A stretch of 38,949 bases of DNA from an uncultured Granulosicoccaceae bacterium (GTDB lineage: Bacteria; Pseudomonadota; Gammaproteobacteria; Granulosicoccales; Granulosicoccaceae): positions 1-38,949 of the forward strand of contig CALGLE010000043.1 in assembly GCA_937930305.1 (NCBI GenBank), written 5' to 3'. Positions 24,800 through 34,608 of this stretch are shown here, one piece after another. A program made the translations under genes and the position numbers. The notes beneath the pieces were generated by a model. The model did not search any database and was not told the origin of the DNA. It was given only the letters and a program-made list of their open reading frames with translations. The first letter of the stretch is position 1; each line of letters begins with the position of its first letter.

Positions 24800-25711
24800 G
24801 TGGTTTCGACAGTGGCCCTGAAATCTGACACACGTCAACGCTTTTTATTAGAAAGTTGTGATGTGCGCGGGCAATACATCTCGCTAAATAAAACCTGGTT
24901 AGACGCCTGCTCGCGAGTGGACTACCCCGCTCCGGTGGCAAAGGTTTTGGGGGAGGCGTTTGTGGCGGCTGGGTTATTGGCCGCCACCATCAAATTCGAT
25001 GGCAAATTAACCTTGCAAGTACGAGGCTCTGGCGATGTTCATCTGTTGGTGGTGCAAGTTACCCACGATGGCAACATGAGAGGTTTAGCGCGATGGAAAG
25101 CCATCCCTGAACAAACGTCCCTGTTAGAGGTGTTTGGCCAAGGCGCCCAGCTCACCATCGCAATCGAAGCCACTGAAGGGGCAGAGCCCTATCAAGGCAT
25201 TGTGGCGTTAGAAGGTGAATCGTTAAGTGATGCCATTCGTCAATACTTTGAAACCAGTGAGCAATTGAAAACCCACTTGCAGTTTGCAGTGTCAGAACAT
25301 TCAGCTTGTGGCATCTTGTTGCAAGCACTGCCGGTTGATGGCAGAACTGAAGAGGATGAAGACGGGTTTAACCGCGCCGTCGCGTTAGCCGAATCGTTCA
25401 ATGCCCAAGAATTACTGGAAAAAGACTTAGAACGCCTGCTGCATTTGGCGTATCACCAAGAACAGGTGCGGGTGTTTGATGCCGAGTCGGTGGCGTTTCT
25501 TTGCTCGTGCAACCGAGAGCGAATTGATGGGCTGTTATTGGGCATGGGTTTAAAAGAAGTCAACGACATCTTGCAAGAACAAAAGCAGATAGAGGTGACT
25601 TGCGAATTTTGTGATGAAGCCTATCGCTATGACCGCGTGGATGTGGATGCGTTATTTAATGCCACCCCTGGTTATGAAAATACGAATGACGACTCGGGTG
25701 TGGCGCACTAG
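24800..25711 (+). CDS. hslO: Redox-regulated chaperone Hsp33
   Basis: Hsp33 is a cytosolic holdase activated by oxidative unfolding. The four zinc-binding cysteines that form the redox switch are present: Cys-x-Cys in FLCSCNRERI and Cys-x-x-Cys in CEFCDEAY near the C-terminus. The N-terminal domain has KFDGKLTLQVRGSGDVHLLVVQ and MRGLARW; the substrate-binding region includes YFETSEQLKT. The 303 residues compare with 292 in E. coli. It starts at GTG 24800 with AAGGAA about 9 nt upstream. It is convergent with moeB. Confidence 0.96.
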   Translation: MVSTVALKSDTRQRFLLESCDVRGQYISLNKTWLDACSRVDYPAPVAKVLGEAFVAAGLLAATIKFDGKLTLQVRGSGDVHLLVVQVTHDGNMRGLARWKAIPEQTSLLEVFGQGAQLTIAIEATEGAEPYQGIVALEGESLSDAIRQYFETSEQLKTHLQFAVSEHSACGILLQALPVDGRTEEDEDGFNRAVALAESFNAQELLEKDLERLLHLAYHQEQVRVFDAESVAFLCSCNRERIDGLLLGMGLKEVNDILQEQKQIEVTCEFCDEAYRYDRVDVDALFNATPGYENTNDDSGVAH

Positions 25712-25760
25712 TATCCGTCTTAGCTCCCTGGTATTCACCCCGGGAATCCACCCCGTGTGT

Positions 25761-26504
25761 TCACCCATTGCAAATCGGGCAATCCGGCGATTGCATCAGT
25801 TGAATTTCATTCCACTCCATAGAAAGCCCGTCAAATAACACCAATCGCCCACTTAAATCATCACCAATGCCAGTGATGATTTTTAATGTTTCGATGGCTT
25901 GCACGCAACCCACCATGCCAACAACGGGGCCAAGGATGCCGGTTTGCGCACACGTTTCCACGGTTTCATCACCGTCTTTGTATAAGCAGCGGTAACACGG
26001 ACCACCGGGTTTATCGGGCCGCACCACCATCATTTGCCCATCGAATCGGATGGCGGCACCACTGACCAAAGGCACACCGTGTTTCATGCAAGCTGCATTG
26101 ACGGCGAAGCGGGTTGGGAAGTTATCGCTGCATTCCACCACGACCGTGCACTGTGGCACCAGCTCGGCTAAGTCTTCTTCATCCAGGCCGTGATCCACGG
26201 TATGGATTTTAATCTCGGGATTCAGGCTTAAGCATTGGGCTTTAGCGGAAGCGGTTTTCAGTTCCCCCACGCGATCGGTGGTGTGCGCGATTTGGCGTTG
26301 CAAGTTAGACACTTCCACCGTATCAAAATCTGCGAAGGTGAGTTGACCCACACCAGCACCGGCTAAATACATCGCCACAGGACACCCCAAACCACCTAAG
26401 CCCACCACCAGCACGTGTGCATCTTGTATTTTCTTTTGCCCAACCTCACCAATTTGAGGCAGGGTGAGGTGGCGGCTGTATCGTTCTACACTGTTTGGGT
26501 CCAC
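25761..26504 (-). CDS. moeB: Molybdopterin-synthase adenylyltransferase (MoeB/ThiF family)
   Basis: E1-like enzyme that adenylates the C-terminal Gly of MoaD (or ThiS-like proteins) for sulfur transfer. The Rossmann ATP-binding loop VLVVGLGGLGCPVAMYLAGAG, the substrate region ERYSRHLTLPQIG with DFDTVEVSNLQRQ, and the structural zinc Cys pairs CYRC and CPIC are present. The Cys in ETCAQTGILGP corresponds to the family's conserved site. At 247 residues it matches MoeB and lacks the rhodanese domain of MoeZ/MOCS3-type proteins. MoeB and ThiF cannot be told apart with certainty; gene order beside hemA-prfA-prmC is typical of moeB. It starts at GTG 26504. Confidence 0.88.
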   Translation of the reverse strand: MDPNSVERYSRHLTLPQIGEVGQKKIQDAHVLVVGLGGLGCPVAMYLAGAGVGQLTFADFDTVEVSNLQRQIAHTTDRVGELKTASAKAQCLSLNPEIKIHTVDHGLDEEDLAELVPQCTVVVECSDNFPTRFAVNAACMKHGVPLVSGAAIRFDGQMMVVRPDKPGGPCYRCLYKDGDETVETCAQTGILGPVVGMVGCVQAIETLKIITGIGDDLSGRLVLFDGLSMEWNEIQLMQSPDCPICNG

Positions 26505-26585
26505 GGTAACGTTTTTGCCTTGCTGTCGACGAGGATCAGCTTAACAAGGTAACGTGGGTTACTTGCACAATAAAAGGGGCAACGC

Positions 26586-27173
26586 GTGAATTTTTTAGCA
26601 CACTCTCTGTTTGCACAAGGCAACAGTGAGCGATTGGCCGGGCAGTTCGCGGGGGACTTTGTGCGTGGTGCGGATCTCTCCGCCTACAGTCCTGGCATTC
26701 AATTGGGCATACGGATGCACCGCTTTATTGATCGATACACCGATCACCACCCCGCCGCCGTTGAGGTACGCCACCTATTTAAACCACCGGTGCGCCGTTT
26801 TGCCGGCATCGTCACCGATGTGGTTTTTGATCACTATTTGGCGAGAAATTGGCAGGCCTATTCTGATGCGTCATTGCCTGAGCATGTGGCGTATGTACAC
26901 GCCTCATTGGCCGAGCATCACTCGCAACTGCCGCTTGGGCTACAACGCTTCGCCGCTTTTATTGAAAAAGAGGAAGTGCTGGAGGGAAACTTAAATTTTA
27001 GTGCGGTGGAGTTAACGCTGGCCCGATTAAGTCGGCGTTCAAAACGCTTTGCTCCGATCGCCGATGGCGCAGCCGTAGTTCTTGAGCATGAAGCGGAATT
27101 AATGGCTGCATTTAATGCCTTCTTCCCAGAGTTACTCGCGGCAGCGAATCAGCATCGCGAAGCGATTTCATAA
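26586..27173 (+). CDS. acpH: Acyl carrier protein phosphodiesterase
   Basis: AcpH removes the 4'-phosphopantetheine arm from holo-ACP. The 195-residue protein starts MNFLAHSLFAQGN, then has LAGQFAGDFVRG, a metal-binding-like IRMHRFIDRYTDHHP segment and GIVTDVVFDHYLARNW, all hallmark AcpH (DUF479) blocks related to HD-type phosphohydrolases. The start is GTG 26586 with AAGGGG 6-11 nt upstream, a good ribosome binding site. It diverges from moeB and converges on ppx with 6 nt between stops. Confidence 0.92.
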   Translation: MNFLAHSLFAQGNSERLAGQFAGDFVRGADLSAYSPGIQLGIRMHRFIDRYTDHHPAAVEVRHLFKPPVRRFAGIVTDVVFDHYLARNWQAYSDASLPEHVAYVHASLAEHHSQLPLGLQRFAAFIEKEEVLEGNLNFSAVELTLARLSRRSKRFAPIADGAAVVLEHEAELMAAFNAFFPELLAAANQHREAIS

Positions 27174-27179
27174 TGTTCG

Positions 27180-28688
27180 CTACACTGCTGAGCGAGTCAC
27201 CACTTCAATGTCCAGTTCCTTTAAGCGTTCTGCTTCAGACTCTAATTCGGCATGAGTCAATGGCATCTGTTCAATCCAATCGGCAGCCAGTGAAAACGTT
27301 AAAGTGTTGCCTTTCACTTTCAGCGTGACGCGCTCTAAGTCATCATCGTGTCGGCCACGATGCAATAGCGCGGCAAGCCGAAGCAGAGCCGTAAGTTTTA
27401 GCAATCGCTTGCGTTCGTTTTTAGGTAACCCTGCGAAGGCTTCCAATTCAATTTTGCGTCGATGAAAACGCACCATCATTGATATCGCATTTTGCTCGGC
27501 TTTTGAAAAACCGAAGAAATCGCAGTGCTGAACCACATAGGCACCGTGCTTATGGTATTGCGAGTGCGCAACACCCATCCCAATTTCATGCAGGCGAGCA
27601 GCCCAACACAACAGCGACGGATCACTGTCGTCATCTAAGGCCCAATCTTTTTTAACATGGCCGTATAACTTCATGGCAGTCGTTTCCACTCGATTAGCTT
27701 GGGCTTCATCCACCAGGAAACGACTGTTTAATGTGCTCAGTGTTTCTTGTTGAATGTCGGTGTGTTGTCGCTTACCGATCATGTCAAAAATAATGCCCTC
27801 GCGAAGCGCCACTTGCGATACGTTCAAGGTATCGATTTTCATGGAGTGCATAACCGCTGTGAGCACCGCGATGCCCCCGACGATGACCTGTGCCCGATGT
27901 TGGCTTATGCAGGAAAGATTCAATTGGTCAATGTTGCCGATATCAACCAAGTGCTGACGCAGTGCGCGAAGACCTTTACGCGTGATCACCCCATCGGTGA
28001 TACCCAGCTCGGCTAACATTCGACCGGTGGCTTTGATGGTGCCAGAACAGCCGATCGCCGTATCCCATTGGCTGTGACGATACGCTTGCTTAAGTGGTTG
28101 CAGTTCCAGTTCGGCGTAGGTAGCAGCCTTACTAAAATGCTTATTGCTTATTTTTTCGGGATTGAAAAATTGATTCATCACGCTCACACAGCCCATGTTC
28201 ACGCTTTCCATTAATCGAGGTTTTAAGCCATGACCAACAATTAGCTCGGTACTGCCCCCGCCGATATCACACACGAGGCGTTTGTGTTCTGGGTCGGGGT
28301 GCGTGTGAGCCACCGCGGCATAAATCAGTCGCGCTTCTTCTCGACCGGAAATAATTTCCACGTTTTTGCCCAGAATGGTTCGGGCTTCGCTCATGAAAAC
28401 GTCGGCGTTTTTGGCTCGCCGTAAGGTGTTGGTGCCCACGACCCGAAATTGTTTTCGCGGAACATCACGAAGCCGCTCGGCAAACAAGCGCAGGGCTTCC
28501 AATGAGAGTTGCATGGTTTCATCGGTTAAACGCTTCTTTGCGTCTAAGCCCGAACCCAGTCGCACGCCTTCACGCAAACTGTCAATGATCCGGATGGAGT
28601 CCCCTTCAGGTTCTGCCACCACCATGTGAAAGCTGTTTGAACCTAGGTCGATGGCCGCAAAGGAGGGCTTTTCTGTCCGATCATTCAT
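27180..28688 (-). CDS. ppx: Exopolyphosphatase / guanosine pentaphosphate phosphohydrolase
   Basis: Ppx/GppA enzymes remove terminal phosphates from polyphosphate or convert pppGpp to ppGpp. The ASKHA-fold ATPase motifs are clear: phosphate loop FAAIDLGSNSFHMVVAE at the N-terminus, SGREEARLIYAAVAHTHP, and the second loop CDIGGGSTELIVG with the catalytic region. The C-terminal HD-like part includes LLCWAARLHEIGMGVAHSQYHKHGAYVV. At 502 residues it is the long Ppx/GppA form rather than the 300-residue form. Ppx and GppA are hard to separate by eye; ppx is the more usual name in this context. It begins 20 nt downstream of prmC's stop on the minus strand, so it may be the last gene of the hemA-prfA-prmC transcript. 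Confidence 0.92.
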   Translation of the reverse strand: MNDRTEKPSFAAIDLGSNSFHMVVAEPEGDSIRIIDSLREGVRLGSGLDAKKRLTDETMQLSLEALRLFAERLRDVPRKQFRVVGTNTLRRAKNADVFMSEARTILGKNVEIISGREEARLIYAAVAHTHPDPEHKRLVCDIGGGSTELIVGHGLKPRLMESVNMGCVSVMNQFFNPEKISNKHFSKAATYAELELQPLKQAYRHSQWDTAIGCSGTIKATGRMLAELGITDGVITRKGLRALRQHLVDIGNIDQLNLSCISQHRAQVIVGGIAVLTAVMHSMKIDTLNVSQVALREGIIFDMIGKRQHTDIQQETLSTLNSRFLVDEAQANRVETTAMKLYGHVKKDWALDDDSDPSLLCWAARLHEIGMGVAHSQYHKHGAYVVQHCDFFGFSKAEQNAISMMVRFHRRKIELEAFAGLPKNERKRLLKLTALLRLAALLHRGRHDDDLERVTLKVKGNTLTFSLAADWIEQMPLTHAELESEAERLKELDIEVVTRSAV

Positions 28689-28708
28689 TCTAAGTAGGGT
28701 AGCAGTGA

Positions 28709-29542
28709 TTACCTCGCCTTGGCGTGAGTGACTCGATCATTCCCGCTCAAGTCTTGAACAGTTGCGATTCCTTGAAAGCCTGCATTAATTAACAAAGCCT
28801 GTACCGCCTCGGCTTGATCGTAACCGTGTTCAAACGCTAAAGCCCCACCCGGCATTAACGCGGTTGTTGCATTTTGAATGAGAGTGCGTAAATCATCCAA
28901 GCCATCAGCTCCCGATATCAATGCCGATTCAGGCTCATGTTGCAACTCCGCGGCTTTCAGATGTGGATCATCGGCACGAATGTAGGGCGGGTTGGACAGC
29001 AACAAGCTAATGGAATTCGGTTTCCAGCCGTGCAGCCAATTCGCTTGTTGACATTGAATTAAGCCAGGTACTAAACGCGCCGCATTGGCTTGGGCCACCT
29101 TTAACGCCGCTGGTGATACATCCGTGGCAATAATGTTCGCGCCAGTCTCTTTTGCAAAAGCGATGGCAACCGCACCCGAACCCGTGCCAGCATCCACAAC
29201 AAACCCATCTTGAGGCACAGTTGGCCAAAGCGATAAGGCCACCTCCACTAAACAACCGGTATCGTCTCGTGGGATTAACACATCGGTCGTAACCGACAAT
29301 GACAGGGACCAAAACTCGGCAGTGCCAGTGATGTACGCCAGCGGCTCACCGTTTGCGCGTCGTTGGCTTAACTGCTCAAGATTTTTAAGCACGGTTGGCG
29401 CGAGGGGTTCATCGCTGTGGGAAAACAAATAACTGCGCGGTTGTTGCAGCGCATAGCAAAGTACACTTTCCGCATCGACACGATCCAGCGTGGATTGGCG
29501 AAGCCAATCACCCACGTTAATCGCACAGTTTATGGAATTCAC
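28709..29542 (-). CDS. prmC: Peptide chain release factor N5-glutamine methyltransferase
   Basis: PrmC methylates the Gln of the GGQ motif in release factors 1 and 2, raising termination efficiency; prfA, its substrate gene, is directly upstream. The catalytic NPPY is in LLSNPPYIRADD, the SAM loop is VVDAGTGSGAVAIAFA, and the N-terminal helical domain is present with ANGEPLAYITGTAEFWSL. One oddity: the usual PRPDTE-type motif reads PRDDTG, with Pro and Glu replaced, although the following LVE is kept. Length 277 is normal. It starts 22 nt after the prfA stop. Confidence 0.94.
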   Translation of the reverse strand: MNSINCAINVGDWLRQSTLDRVDAESVLCYALQQPRSYLFSHSDEPLAPTVLKNLEQLSQRRANGEPLAYITGTAEFWSLSLSVTTDVLIPRDDTGCLVEVALSLWPTVPQDGFVVDAGTGSGAVAIAFAKETGANIIATDVSPAALKVAQANAARLVPGLIQCQQANWLHGWKPNSISLLLSNPPYIRADDPHLKAAELQHEPESALISGADGLDDLRTLIQNATTALMPGGALAFEHGYDQAEAVQALLINAGFQGIATVQDLSGNDRVTHAKAR

Positions 29543-29564
29543 TGGTTTAAGACTTTAACTGAGC

Positions 29565-30647
29565 TTAGTCGCCTAACTCAGCCAGTAAGTCGGCTTGGTG
29601 CTCAGCGATGAGCGGTTGCACCACTTCTTCCAACCCGCCAGCGAGCACATCATCTAATTTGTACAACGTTAAGTTAATTCGATGATCGGTTAATCGCCCC
29701 TGAGGAAAGTTATAGGTTCGAATGCGCTCTGAACGATCCCCCGAACCCACTTGCAGTTTTCGTGATTCACTTTCTTCAGCGTGTTGGCGAGAGGTTTCCA
29801 CATCCAACAATCGGGCTTGCAATAAGGCCATCGCTTTTGCACGGTTCTTATGCTGGGATCGTTCGTCCTGGCATTCCACCACGATGCCGCTGGGTTCGTG
29901 CGTTAAACGAATCGCTGAATCGGTTTTGTTGACGTGCTGCCCACCCGCTCCTGAGGCACGAAATGTATCCACACGCACATCGGCTGGGTTGATATCAATG
30001 GCTTCCACTTCAGCCACTTCCGGCAAAATGGCCACGGTAGCAGCCGAGGTGTGCACGCGGCCTTGAGATTCAGTTTCTGGCACACGTTGTACACGGTGCG
30101 CACCGGATTCAAATTTTAAGCGCGAGAACACACCATCGCCCGCGATACGACACACCACTTCTTTGTAGCCGCCATGGTCCCCTTCGCGTTCAGAGATCAC
30201 TTCCGTTTGCCAGCGTCGGCTTTCCGCATAGCGTAAATACATCTTTAACAAATCACCTGCAAAAATAGCGGCTTCGTCCCCGCCGGTGCCAGCACGTATT
30301 TCTAAGAATGCGTTGTATTCATCACGCGGATCGCGCGGTAACAGTAAAGTGCGCAACTTTAAATTCAGTTGCTCTAAATTATCTTCAAGTTCGGGCTGTT
30401 CTTCCAAACCCATGGCACGCATTTCTGGGTCTGGGTCATTGGCTAGTTCCTTCGCACTGGCTAGGTTGTCGTTGGTGGTTTGCCACTGTGAAAAGGTTTT
30501 AACCACCGGTTCCAATTGTGCATACTCTTTGGACAAGTCGCGAAAGCGATTTTGATCTGCCATGGTTTCAGGATCACCGAGCAAGAGTCCAATTTCTTCA
30601 TGGCGTTCACTGACCGCTTCTAAGCGCGCCAGAATGGATGCTTTCAT
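29565..30647 (-). CDS. prfA: Peptide chain release factor 1
   Basis: RF1 recognises UAA and UAG stop codons and triggers peptide release. The codon-reading PxT motif is Pro-Glu-Thr in [10 protein letters not shown]. The catalytic GGQ is in [14 protein letters not shown] near residue 235. The N-terminal domain and the [27 protein letters not shown] segment are as expected, and 360 residues equals E. coli RF1. Its ATG overlaps the hemA stop (ATGA), the conserved hemA-prfA coupling. Confidence 0.97.
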   Translation of the reverse strand: MKASILARLEAVSERHEEIGLLLGDPETMADQNRFRDLSKEYAQLEPVVKTFSQWQTTNDNLASAKELANDPDPEMRAMGLEEQPELEDNLEQLNLKLRTLLLPRDPRDEYNAFLEIRAGTGGDEAAIFAGDLLKMYLRYAESRRWQTEVISEREGDHGGYKEVVCRIAGDGVFSRLKFESGAHRVQRVPETESQGRVHTSAATVAILPEVAEVEAIDINPADVRVDTFRASGAGGQHVNKTDSAIRLTHEPSGIVVECQDERSQHKNRAKAMALLQARLLDVETSRQHAEESESRKLQVGSGDRSERIRTYNFPQGRLTDHRINLTLYKLDDVLAGGLEEVVQPLIAEHQADLLAELGD

Positions 30648-31903
30648 GGTTTTTTACGCAAGTCGAATAGCGAAGCTGCGGCGTCAATTAAGTCATGATT
30701 GCCTTCTTCTGCGGCCTCTCGTAGACGTGCGCTTGGCCCGTGCATGAGCTTGTTGGTGAGCGTGTGTGCGAATTGTTCAAGCACCTCTTCCGGTGCACTG
30801 CCGGCTTTTAATTGACGTTGGTATTTTTTCAGCATGAAGTCTTTTGTTTGCTCAACCGTTGTACGGTACTCACGAATGGTTTCTTTGGCGTCCATCGCGC
30901 GCCGTCGGCGCATGAACAGTTCCACTTGACTGCTAATGATGCTCTCGGCTTGCTCAGCCGCTAACGCTCGTGAACGTTGGTTGTCCTCTATGACGTTTTT
31001 CATATCATCGATGGTGTATAAAAATACGTTTTCCAAGTCGCTTACTTGCGGTTCTACATCGCGAGGTACCGCAATGTCGACAATTAAAACTGGTTCATAA
31101 CGACGTGCTTTTTGTGCACGTTCAACCGCCCCTTTACCTAAGATGGGCAACTGGGAAGCTGTGGAGCTGAGGATTATGTCGGCACTGGCAAGGTGTTCAG
31201 GAATATCGGCCAGTGCCATGGCCTGAGCGTTCACTTCTGAGGCAAGATCCGCAGCTCGCTGCACCGTGCGATTCGCAATGATCAACCGGCCAATGTTTTG
31301 TGAGGCAAGGTGCCTTGCGGCTAATTGAATGGTTTCGCCAGCGCCAATCAGCAGAGCCGTACGCTGGGAAAGGTCGGCGAACACTTGTTTCGCAACGCTG
31401 ACCGCTGCAAACGCGACGGATACCGGATTTGCACCAATGTCGGTGTCGGTGCGAACCTGTTTCGCCACCGAAAACGCCGACTCGAACAGGGGGGTGAGGT
31501 GGAGTCCGAGCGTGCCGGCATCGCTGGCGCCACGGTAAGCGGATTTAATTTGCCCCAATATTTGTGGTTCTCCCAAAATCATGGAGTCAAGCCCGCTGCA
31601 CACTCGCATGAGGTGTTGCACGGCCGCGTCGTCGGCATAATGGAACAAATAAGGGGATATTTGATCAGAGTCGATTTGCAAGTAGTCTTGCAGCCAATTG
31701 ATGATGGGGGCAGGGTCGGCCTCGAGGACACCGCAATAAAATTCAGTTCGGTTACACGTGGAGACAATGGCAGCTTCGTGAATGTTTTCCACGTCTTTTA
31801 GATTGGTCAATGCCTCGGCGAGTCGGGTTTCGTCGATAGCCACACGTTCCCGAATGTCCACGGGGGCCGTATGATGGTTAAGACCGATAGCAATGAGCGA
31901 CAT
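30644..31903 (-). CDS. hemA: Glutamyl-tRNA reductase
   Basis: HemA reduces glutamyl-tRNA to glutamate-1-semialdehyde, the first step of C5-pathway heme synthesis. Starting at ATG 31903 (419 residues) the nucleophile falls at Cys50 in [10 protein letters not shown], the same number as in E. coli. The N-terminal [15 protein letters not shown], the [14 protein letters not shown] segment, the NADPH-binding [17 protein letters not shown] and the C-terminal dimerisation helices are present. An upstream in-frame start at 31936 adds eleven unconserved residues. The ATG lacks any Shine-Dalgarno, and a -10 box lies 6 nt upstream, so the mRNA may be leaderless. Confidence 0.96.
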   Translation of the reverse strand: MSLIAIGLNHHTAPVDIRERVAIDETRLAEALTNLKDVENIHEAAIVSTCNRTEFYCGVLEADPAPIINWLQDYLQIDSDQISPYLFHYADDAAVQHLMRVCSGLDSMILGEPQILGQIKSAYRGASDAGTLGLHLTPLFESAFSVAKQVRTDTDIGANPVSVAFAAVSVAKQVFADLSQRTALLIGAGETIQLAARHLASQNIGRLIIANRTVQRAADLASEVNAQAMALADIPEHLASADIILSSTASQLPILGKGAVERAQKARRYEPVLIVDIAVPRDVEPQVSDLENVFLYTIDDMKNVIEDNQRSRALAAEQAESIISSQVELFMRRRRAMDAKETIREYRTTVEQTKDFMLKKYQRQLKAGSAPEEVLEQFAHTLTNKLMHGPSARLREAAEEGNHDLIDAAASLFDLRKKP

Positions 31904-31909
31904 AACGAG

Positions 31910-31937
31910 ATGATACCAAACAGACAGGGGGGCCAAA
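31910..31937 (-). promoter_or_regulatory. Possible extended -10 promoter of hemA
   Basis: On the minus strand TGGTATCAT (extended -10, hexamer at 31915-31910) is preceded at 16 bp by TTTGGC (31937-31932). Transcription would begin at about 31903, the A of the hemA ATG. The hexamers are imperfect, so the call is tentative. Confidence 0.35.
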
Positions 31938-32023
31938 CCAGCGAATTCGTCACGAGATCAGCGCTACGACTTGCGGCAATGCCCACTAGAATGAGAATAC
32001 CTGTGTTGTTTGCTGGAGAACGA

Positions 32024-33736
32024 ATGGCTTTACGCGTGACAATGATGGCCCGCCGAATTACATCCACCTTGGCTGTGGCCCTGTTAGTTGGATGCACAAC
32101 CGCACCGATAGCACCGGGAACCGCCAACGCTCAACAGACGGTCAGTTCGGCTGAAAGCCAACTTTTTTACGAATTGCTGGTTGCCGAATTAGCCATTCGG
32201 CGTGGGGATTTGGCGGTGGCTACCGAAGGGTATTTACGCGCCACGGACCGCACCGATGACCCGCGGGTGGCTGAAAGAGCCACTCAGCTCACCGTTTATT
32301 ATCAACAATGGGACACCGCTGAAACCACGGCGAAGCGTTGGTTGTCTCTCGACCCAGAAGCCATCGCAGCCCGAGAAACTCTGGCGCAAATTTATCTGCG
32401 TCAGGGCAAAACCACCGAGGCCGTGGATGCGTTCTCCGACTGGGTCGACTCATCGGACAACAAAACCGACACACTGGCCGTTGTCAATCAGTTGCTGCTT
32501 CGCGATCCGGACATGGCTTTAGCGTATGACGTAGCCGCCGCTTTGGCCCAACAATATCCGAACGAATCTTTAGCGCATGTGGGCAAAGCCCGATTGGCGT
32601 TATCGGTGAATCAGCGGGATGACGCGTTAAACGCTGCTAATCAAGCACTCGAGCTGGATAGCACGTCGGTGGATGCGTTACTGGTTAAAGCACAAGTGCA
32701 AATTTCTCAAGGGCAGTCGCCCGATGCAATCGATACGTTGCAAGAAGCGGTCAGTGAGCTGCCCGATTCCTTGCCTTTGCACCTAGGCTTTGCACAATTG
32801 TTGGTTGAATCGGAATTGTATGATCGGGCCGGTCCCGTTATTGAACGCGCGGCCGAACTCAGTGAAGGCGATGCCGACGCGTGGTTGCGATTGGGTTTGT
32901 TATCACTGACTGCGCTGAGAAACGACTCGGCCAAAGTGTATTTAAGCGGAGTGCTAAAGGATGATCCCTATAATGAACAAGCGCATTTTTATCTAGCCAG
33001 AATCTCAGACCGCGAGCACGATCATGAGCGCGCAATCAGTCACTACGATTCGGTGCCGCAAGGCGAATTCTTCATCACAGCTCGAATTCGAGCAGCGGAA
33101 TTAACCGCCGAAAGTGGCGATGTGGATGGGGGTATTGATCGTATACAGGAGCTCAGCCCACTGGCTTCTGAGCCGGCCTTAAAGGTGCAATTGATTTCGG
33201 CACAAAGCCGAATCTTGCAGCAAGCCGGTCGCGTCGATGAGGCAATCGATGTGCTCACTGATGGTTTATCCAACTACGAAGACAATGCTGAATTGCTCTA
33301 TGCCAGAGCCTTAGCGTCGGAAAACAAAGGCGATAACGAGCAATTTGAAGCCGACTTAGGGCAGTTGCTGCAACGCGATCCCAACAACGCCCATGCCTTA
33401 AATGCCTTGGGGTATCACCTGGTGGTAAACAACCAACGCTTGGATGAAGCGGCACGACATCTTGAAAAAGCGAACGCCTTAGAGCCAGATGACGCAGCGA
33501 TTATGGACAGCTTGGGTTGGTTGCGATTTCGGCAAGGACGTTTGGAAGAATCCAAAGTTTTATTGAAGTCGGCTTACACTATTTTCCCAGACGCAGAAAT
33601 TGCCGCACATTTAGGTGAGGTGTTGTGGATGCAGGGTGATGAATCCGGCGCGCGTCAGTTATGGGACAAAGCCTTGGCAGATGAGCCCGATCATAAAGTG
33701 TTGAACGAAGTCATTAGGCGCTTCGTCAACAAGTGA
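32024..33736 (+). CDS. TPR-repeat lipoprotein upstream of lolB
   Basis: A 570-residue protein with a lipoprotein signal (STLAVALLVGC; lipobox Leu-Val-Gly-Cys at about residue 24) followed by tetratricopeptide repeats over most of its length, for example GDLAVATEGYLRATDR, NPQRDDALNAANQALELD-like units, AHALNALGYHLVVNNQRLDEAARHLEKANALEP and DSLGWLRFRQGRLEESKVLLKSA. Homologues sit between hemA and lolB in Pseudomonas and relatives; their role is not established, though an envelope scaffold is likely. I chose ATG 32024, preceded by GGAG at a 5-nt spacing; ATG 32042 or 32045 would also give a lipoprotein signal. The frame extends to 31871, but that would overlap hemA. Confidence 0.88.
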   Translation: MALRVTMMARRITSTLAVALLVGCTTAPIAPGTANAQQTVSSAESQLFYELLVAELAIRRGDLAVATEGYLRATDRTDDPRVAERATQLTVYYQQWDTAETTAKRWLSLDPEAIAARETLAQIYLRQGKTTEAVDAFSDWVDSSDNKTDTLAVVNQLLLRDPDMALAYDVAAALAQQYPNESLAHVGKARLALSVNQRDDALNAANQALELDSTSVDALLVKAQVQISQGQSPDAIDTLQEAVSELPDSLPLHLGFAQLLVESELYDRAGPVIERAAELSEGDADAWLRLGLLSLTALRNDSAKVYLSGVLKDDPYNEQAHFYLARISDREHDHERAISHYDSVPQGEFFITARIRAAELTAESGDVDGGIDRIQELSPLASEPALKVQLISAQSRILQQAGRVDEAIDVLTDGLSNYEDNAELLYARALASENKGDNEQFEADLGQLLQRDPNNAHALNALGYHLVVNNQRLDEAARHLEKANALEPDDAAIMDSLGWLRFRQGRLEESKVLLKSAYTIFPDAEIAAHLGEVLWMQGDESGARQLWDKALADEPDHKVLNEVIRRFVNK

Positions 33737-33758
33737 GCAACCCTGGGTGAAAAGATAA

Positions 33759-34484
33759 TTGATCGCACTATTTCGTATCTTCCACAACTTGGCGATAGCC
33801 CCCGCCTGTGTGCTGTTGTTAGTGTTTACCGCTGGTTGTCAAAGTCTGCCCAAACGAACAGCAGCTGGCATCAGTGGTGCTGATCCTGTTTTATTGTTGG
33901 CTTTGCAGCAAAGGCCCAATTGGTCGGCGCGCGCCAGTTTAGGGATATGGACTGAAAAAAACGGCGACACACCCGAACAAAACATCACCGCATCGCTGGA
34001 GTGGTCGGAACGGGCTGAGCAGCTTAATGTGGTTTTGCGAGGGCCGCTGGGGGTCGGGGAGATGATTCTGAGCGATTCACCCACAGGGGCCACCTTGCGC
34101 CGCGGTTCTGTGAATATGGCCGGAGAAGACCCGTCCGTGTTGGTGCAACAGGCACTGAACTTAGTTGTGCCCGTGCCCTTGGGCGAATTGTCATCTTGGA
34201 TGCGTGGCCTGCCGGGCTCGGCGACGAATTTGACGTACGACAATGCGGGGCGCTTGCAAACTCTTGGGTATGTGGATAAGTCGGGCATACGCTGGCGGGC
34301 CAACGTTCTGCGTTATATCCAAGCAGACAATATGGACGTACCTGGCCTGATAACAGCGAAGGGCGGGCCCTATAACGTTCGGCTAGTGTTAAAAGACTGG
34401 CGCTTTGATCCGATAAATTCCGACACAAAGCCCGCTGCAAGCGACTCTGCGGGTCGATTAAGTATTCCTGGACGCAGCAGTTAA
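33759..34484 (+). CDS. lolB: Outer-membrane lipoprotein receptor LolB
   Basis: LolB accepts lipoproteins from LolA and inserts them into the outer membrane, and is itself a lipoprotein. The N-terminus has a signal (PACVLLLVFTAGC, lipobox Thr-Ala-Gly-Cys near residue 27). The mature part has the LolB pattern: QQRPNWSARASLGIW, SLEWSERAEQLNVVLRGPLGVGEM, VPVPLGELSSWMRGLPGS and the C-terminal PYNVRLVLKDWRF. At 241 residues it is slightly longer than E. coli LolB (207). The start is TTG 33759 after a GTGAAAAG stretch. It follows the TPR gene by 22 nt. Confidence 0.92.
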   Translation: MIALFRIFHNLAIAPACVLLLVFTAGCQSLPKRTAAGISGADPVLLLALQQRPNWSARASLGIWTEKNGDTPEQNITASLEWSERAEQLNVVLRGPLGVGEMILSDSPTGATLRRGSVNMAGEDPSVLVQQALNLVVPVPLGELSSWMRGLPGSATNLTYDNAGRLQTLGYVDKSGIRWRANVLRYIQADNMDVPGLITAKGGPYNVRLVLKDWRFDPINSDTKPAASDSAGRLSIPGRSS

Positions 34485-34540
34485 GCGCTACCCAGAGGCA
34501 TAACCTTTGTGAAAAGCACCGGTTTAGGGGGTCACAGCCT

Positions 34541-34569
34541 TTGAATTGCGGCGCGATGATCGCTAACAT
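34541..34569 (+). promoter_or_regulatory. Predicted sigma70 promoter for ispE
   Basis: TTGAAT (34541-34546) and TAACAT (34564-34569) are spaced by exactly 17 bp, with four of six consensus matches each. Initiation near 34576 would give a leader of about 33 nt before ispE and would also drive tRNA-Gln and prs. Confidence 0.5.
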
Positions 34570-34608
34570 GGGAACTTCGAATTAACTTCTACAGAGATTG
34601 GATCGCTC

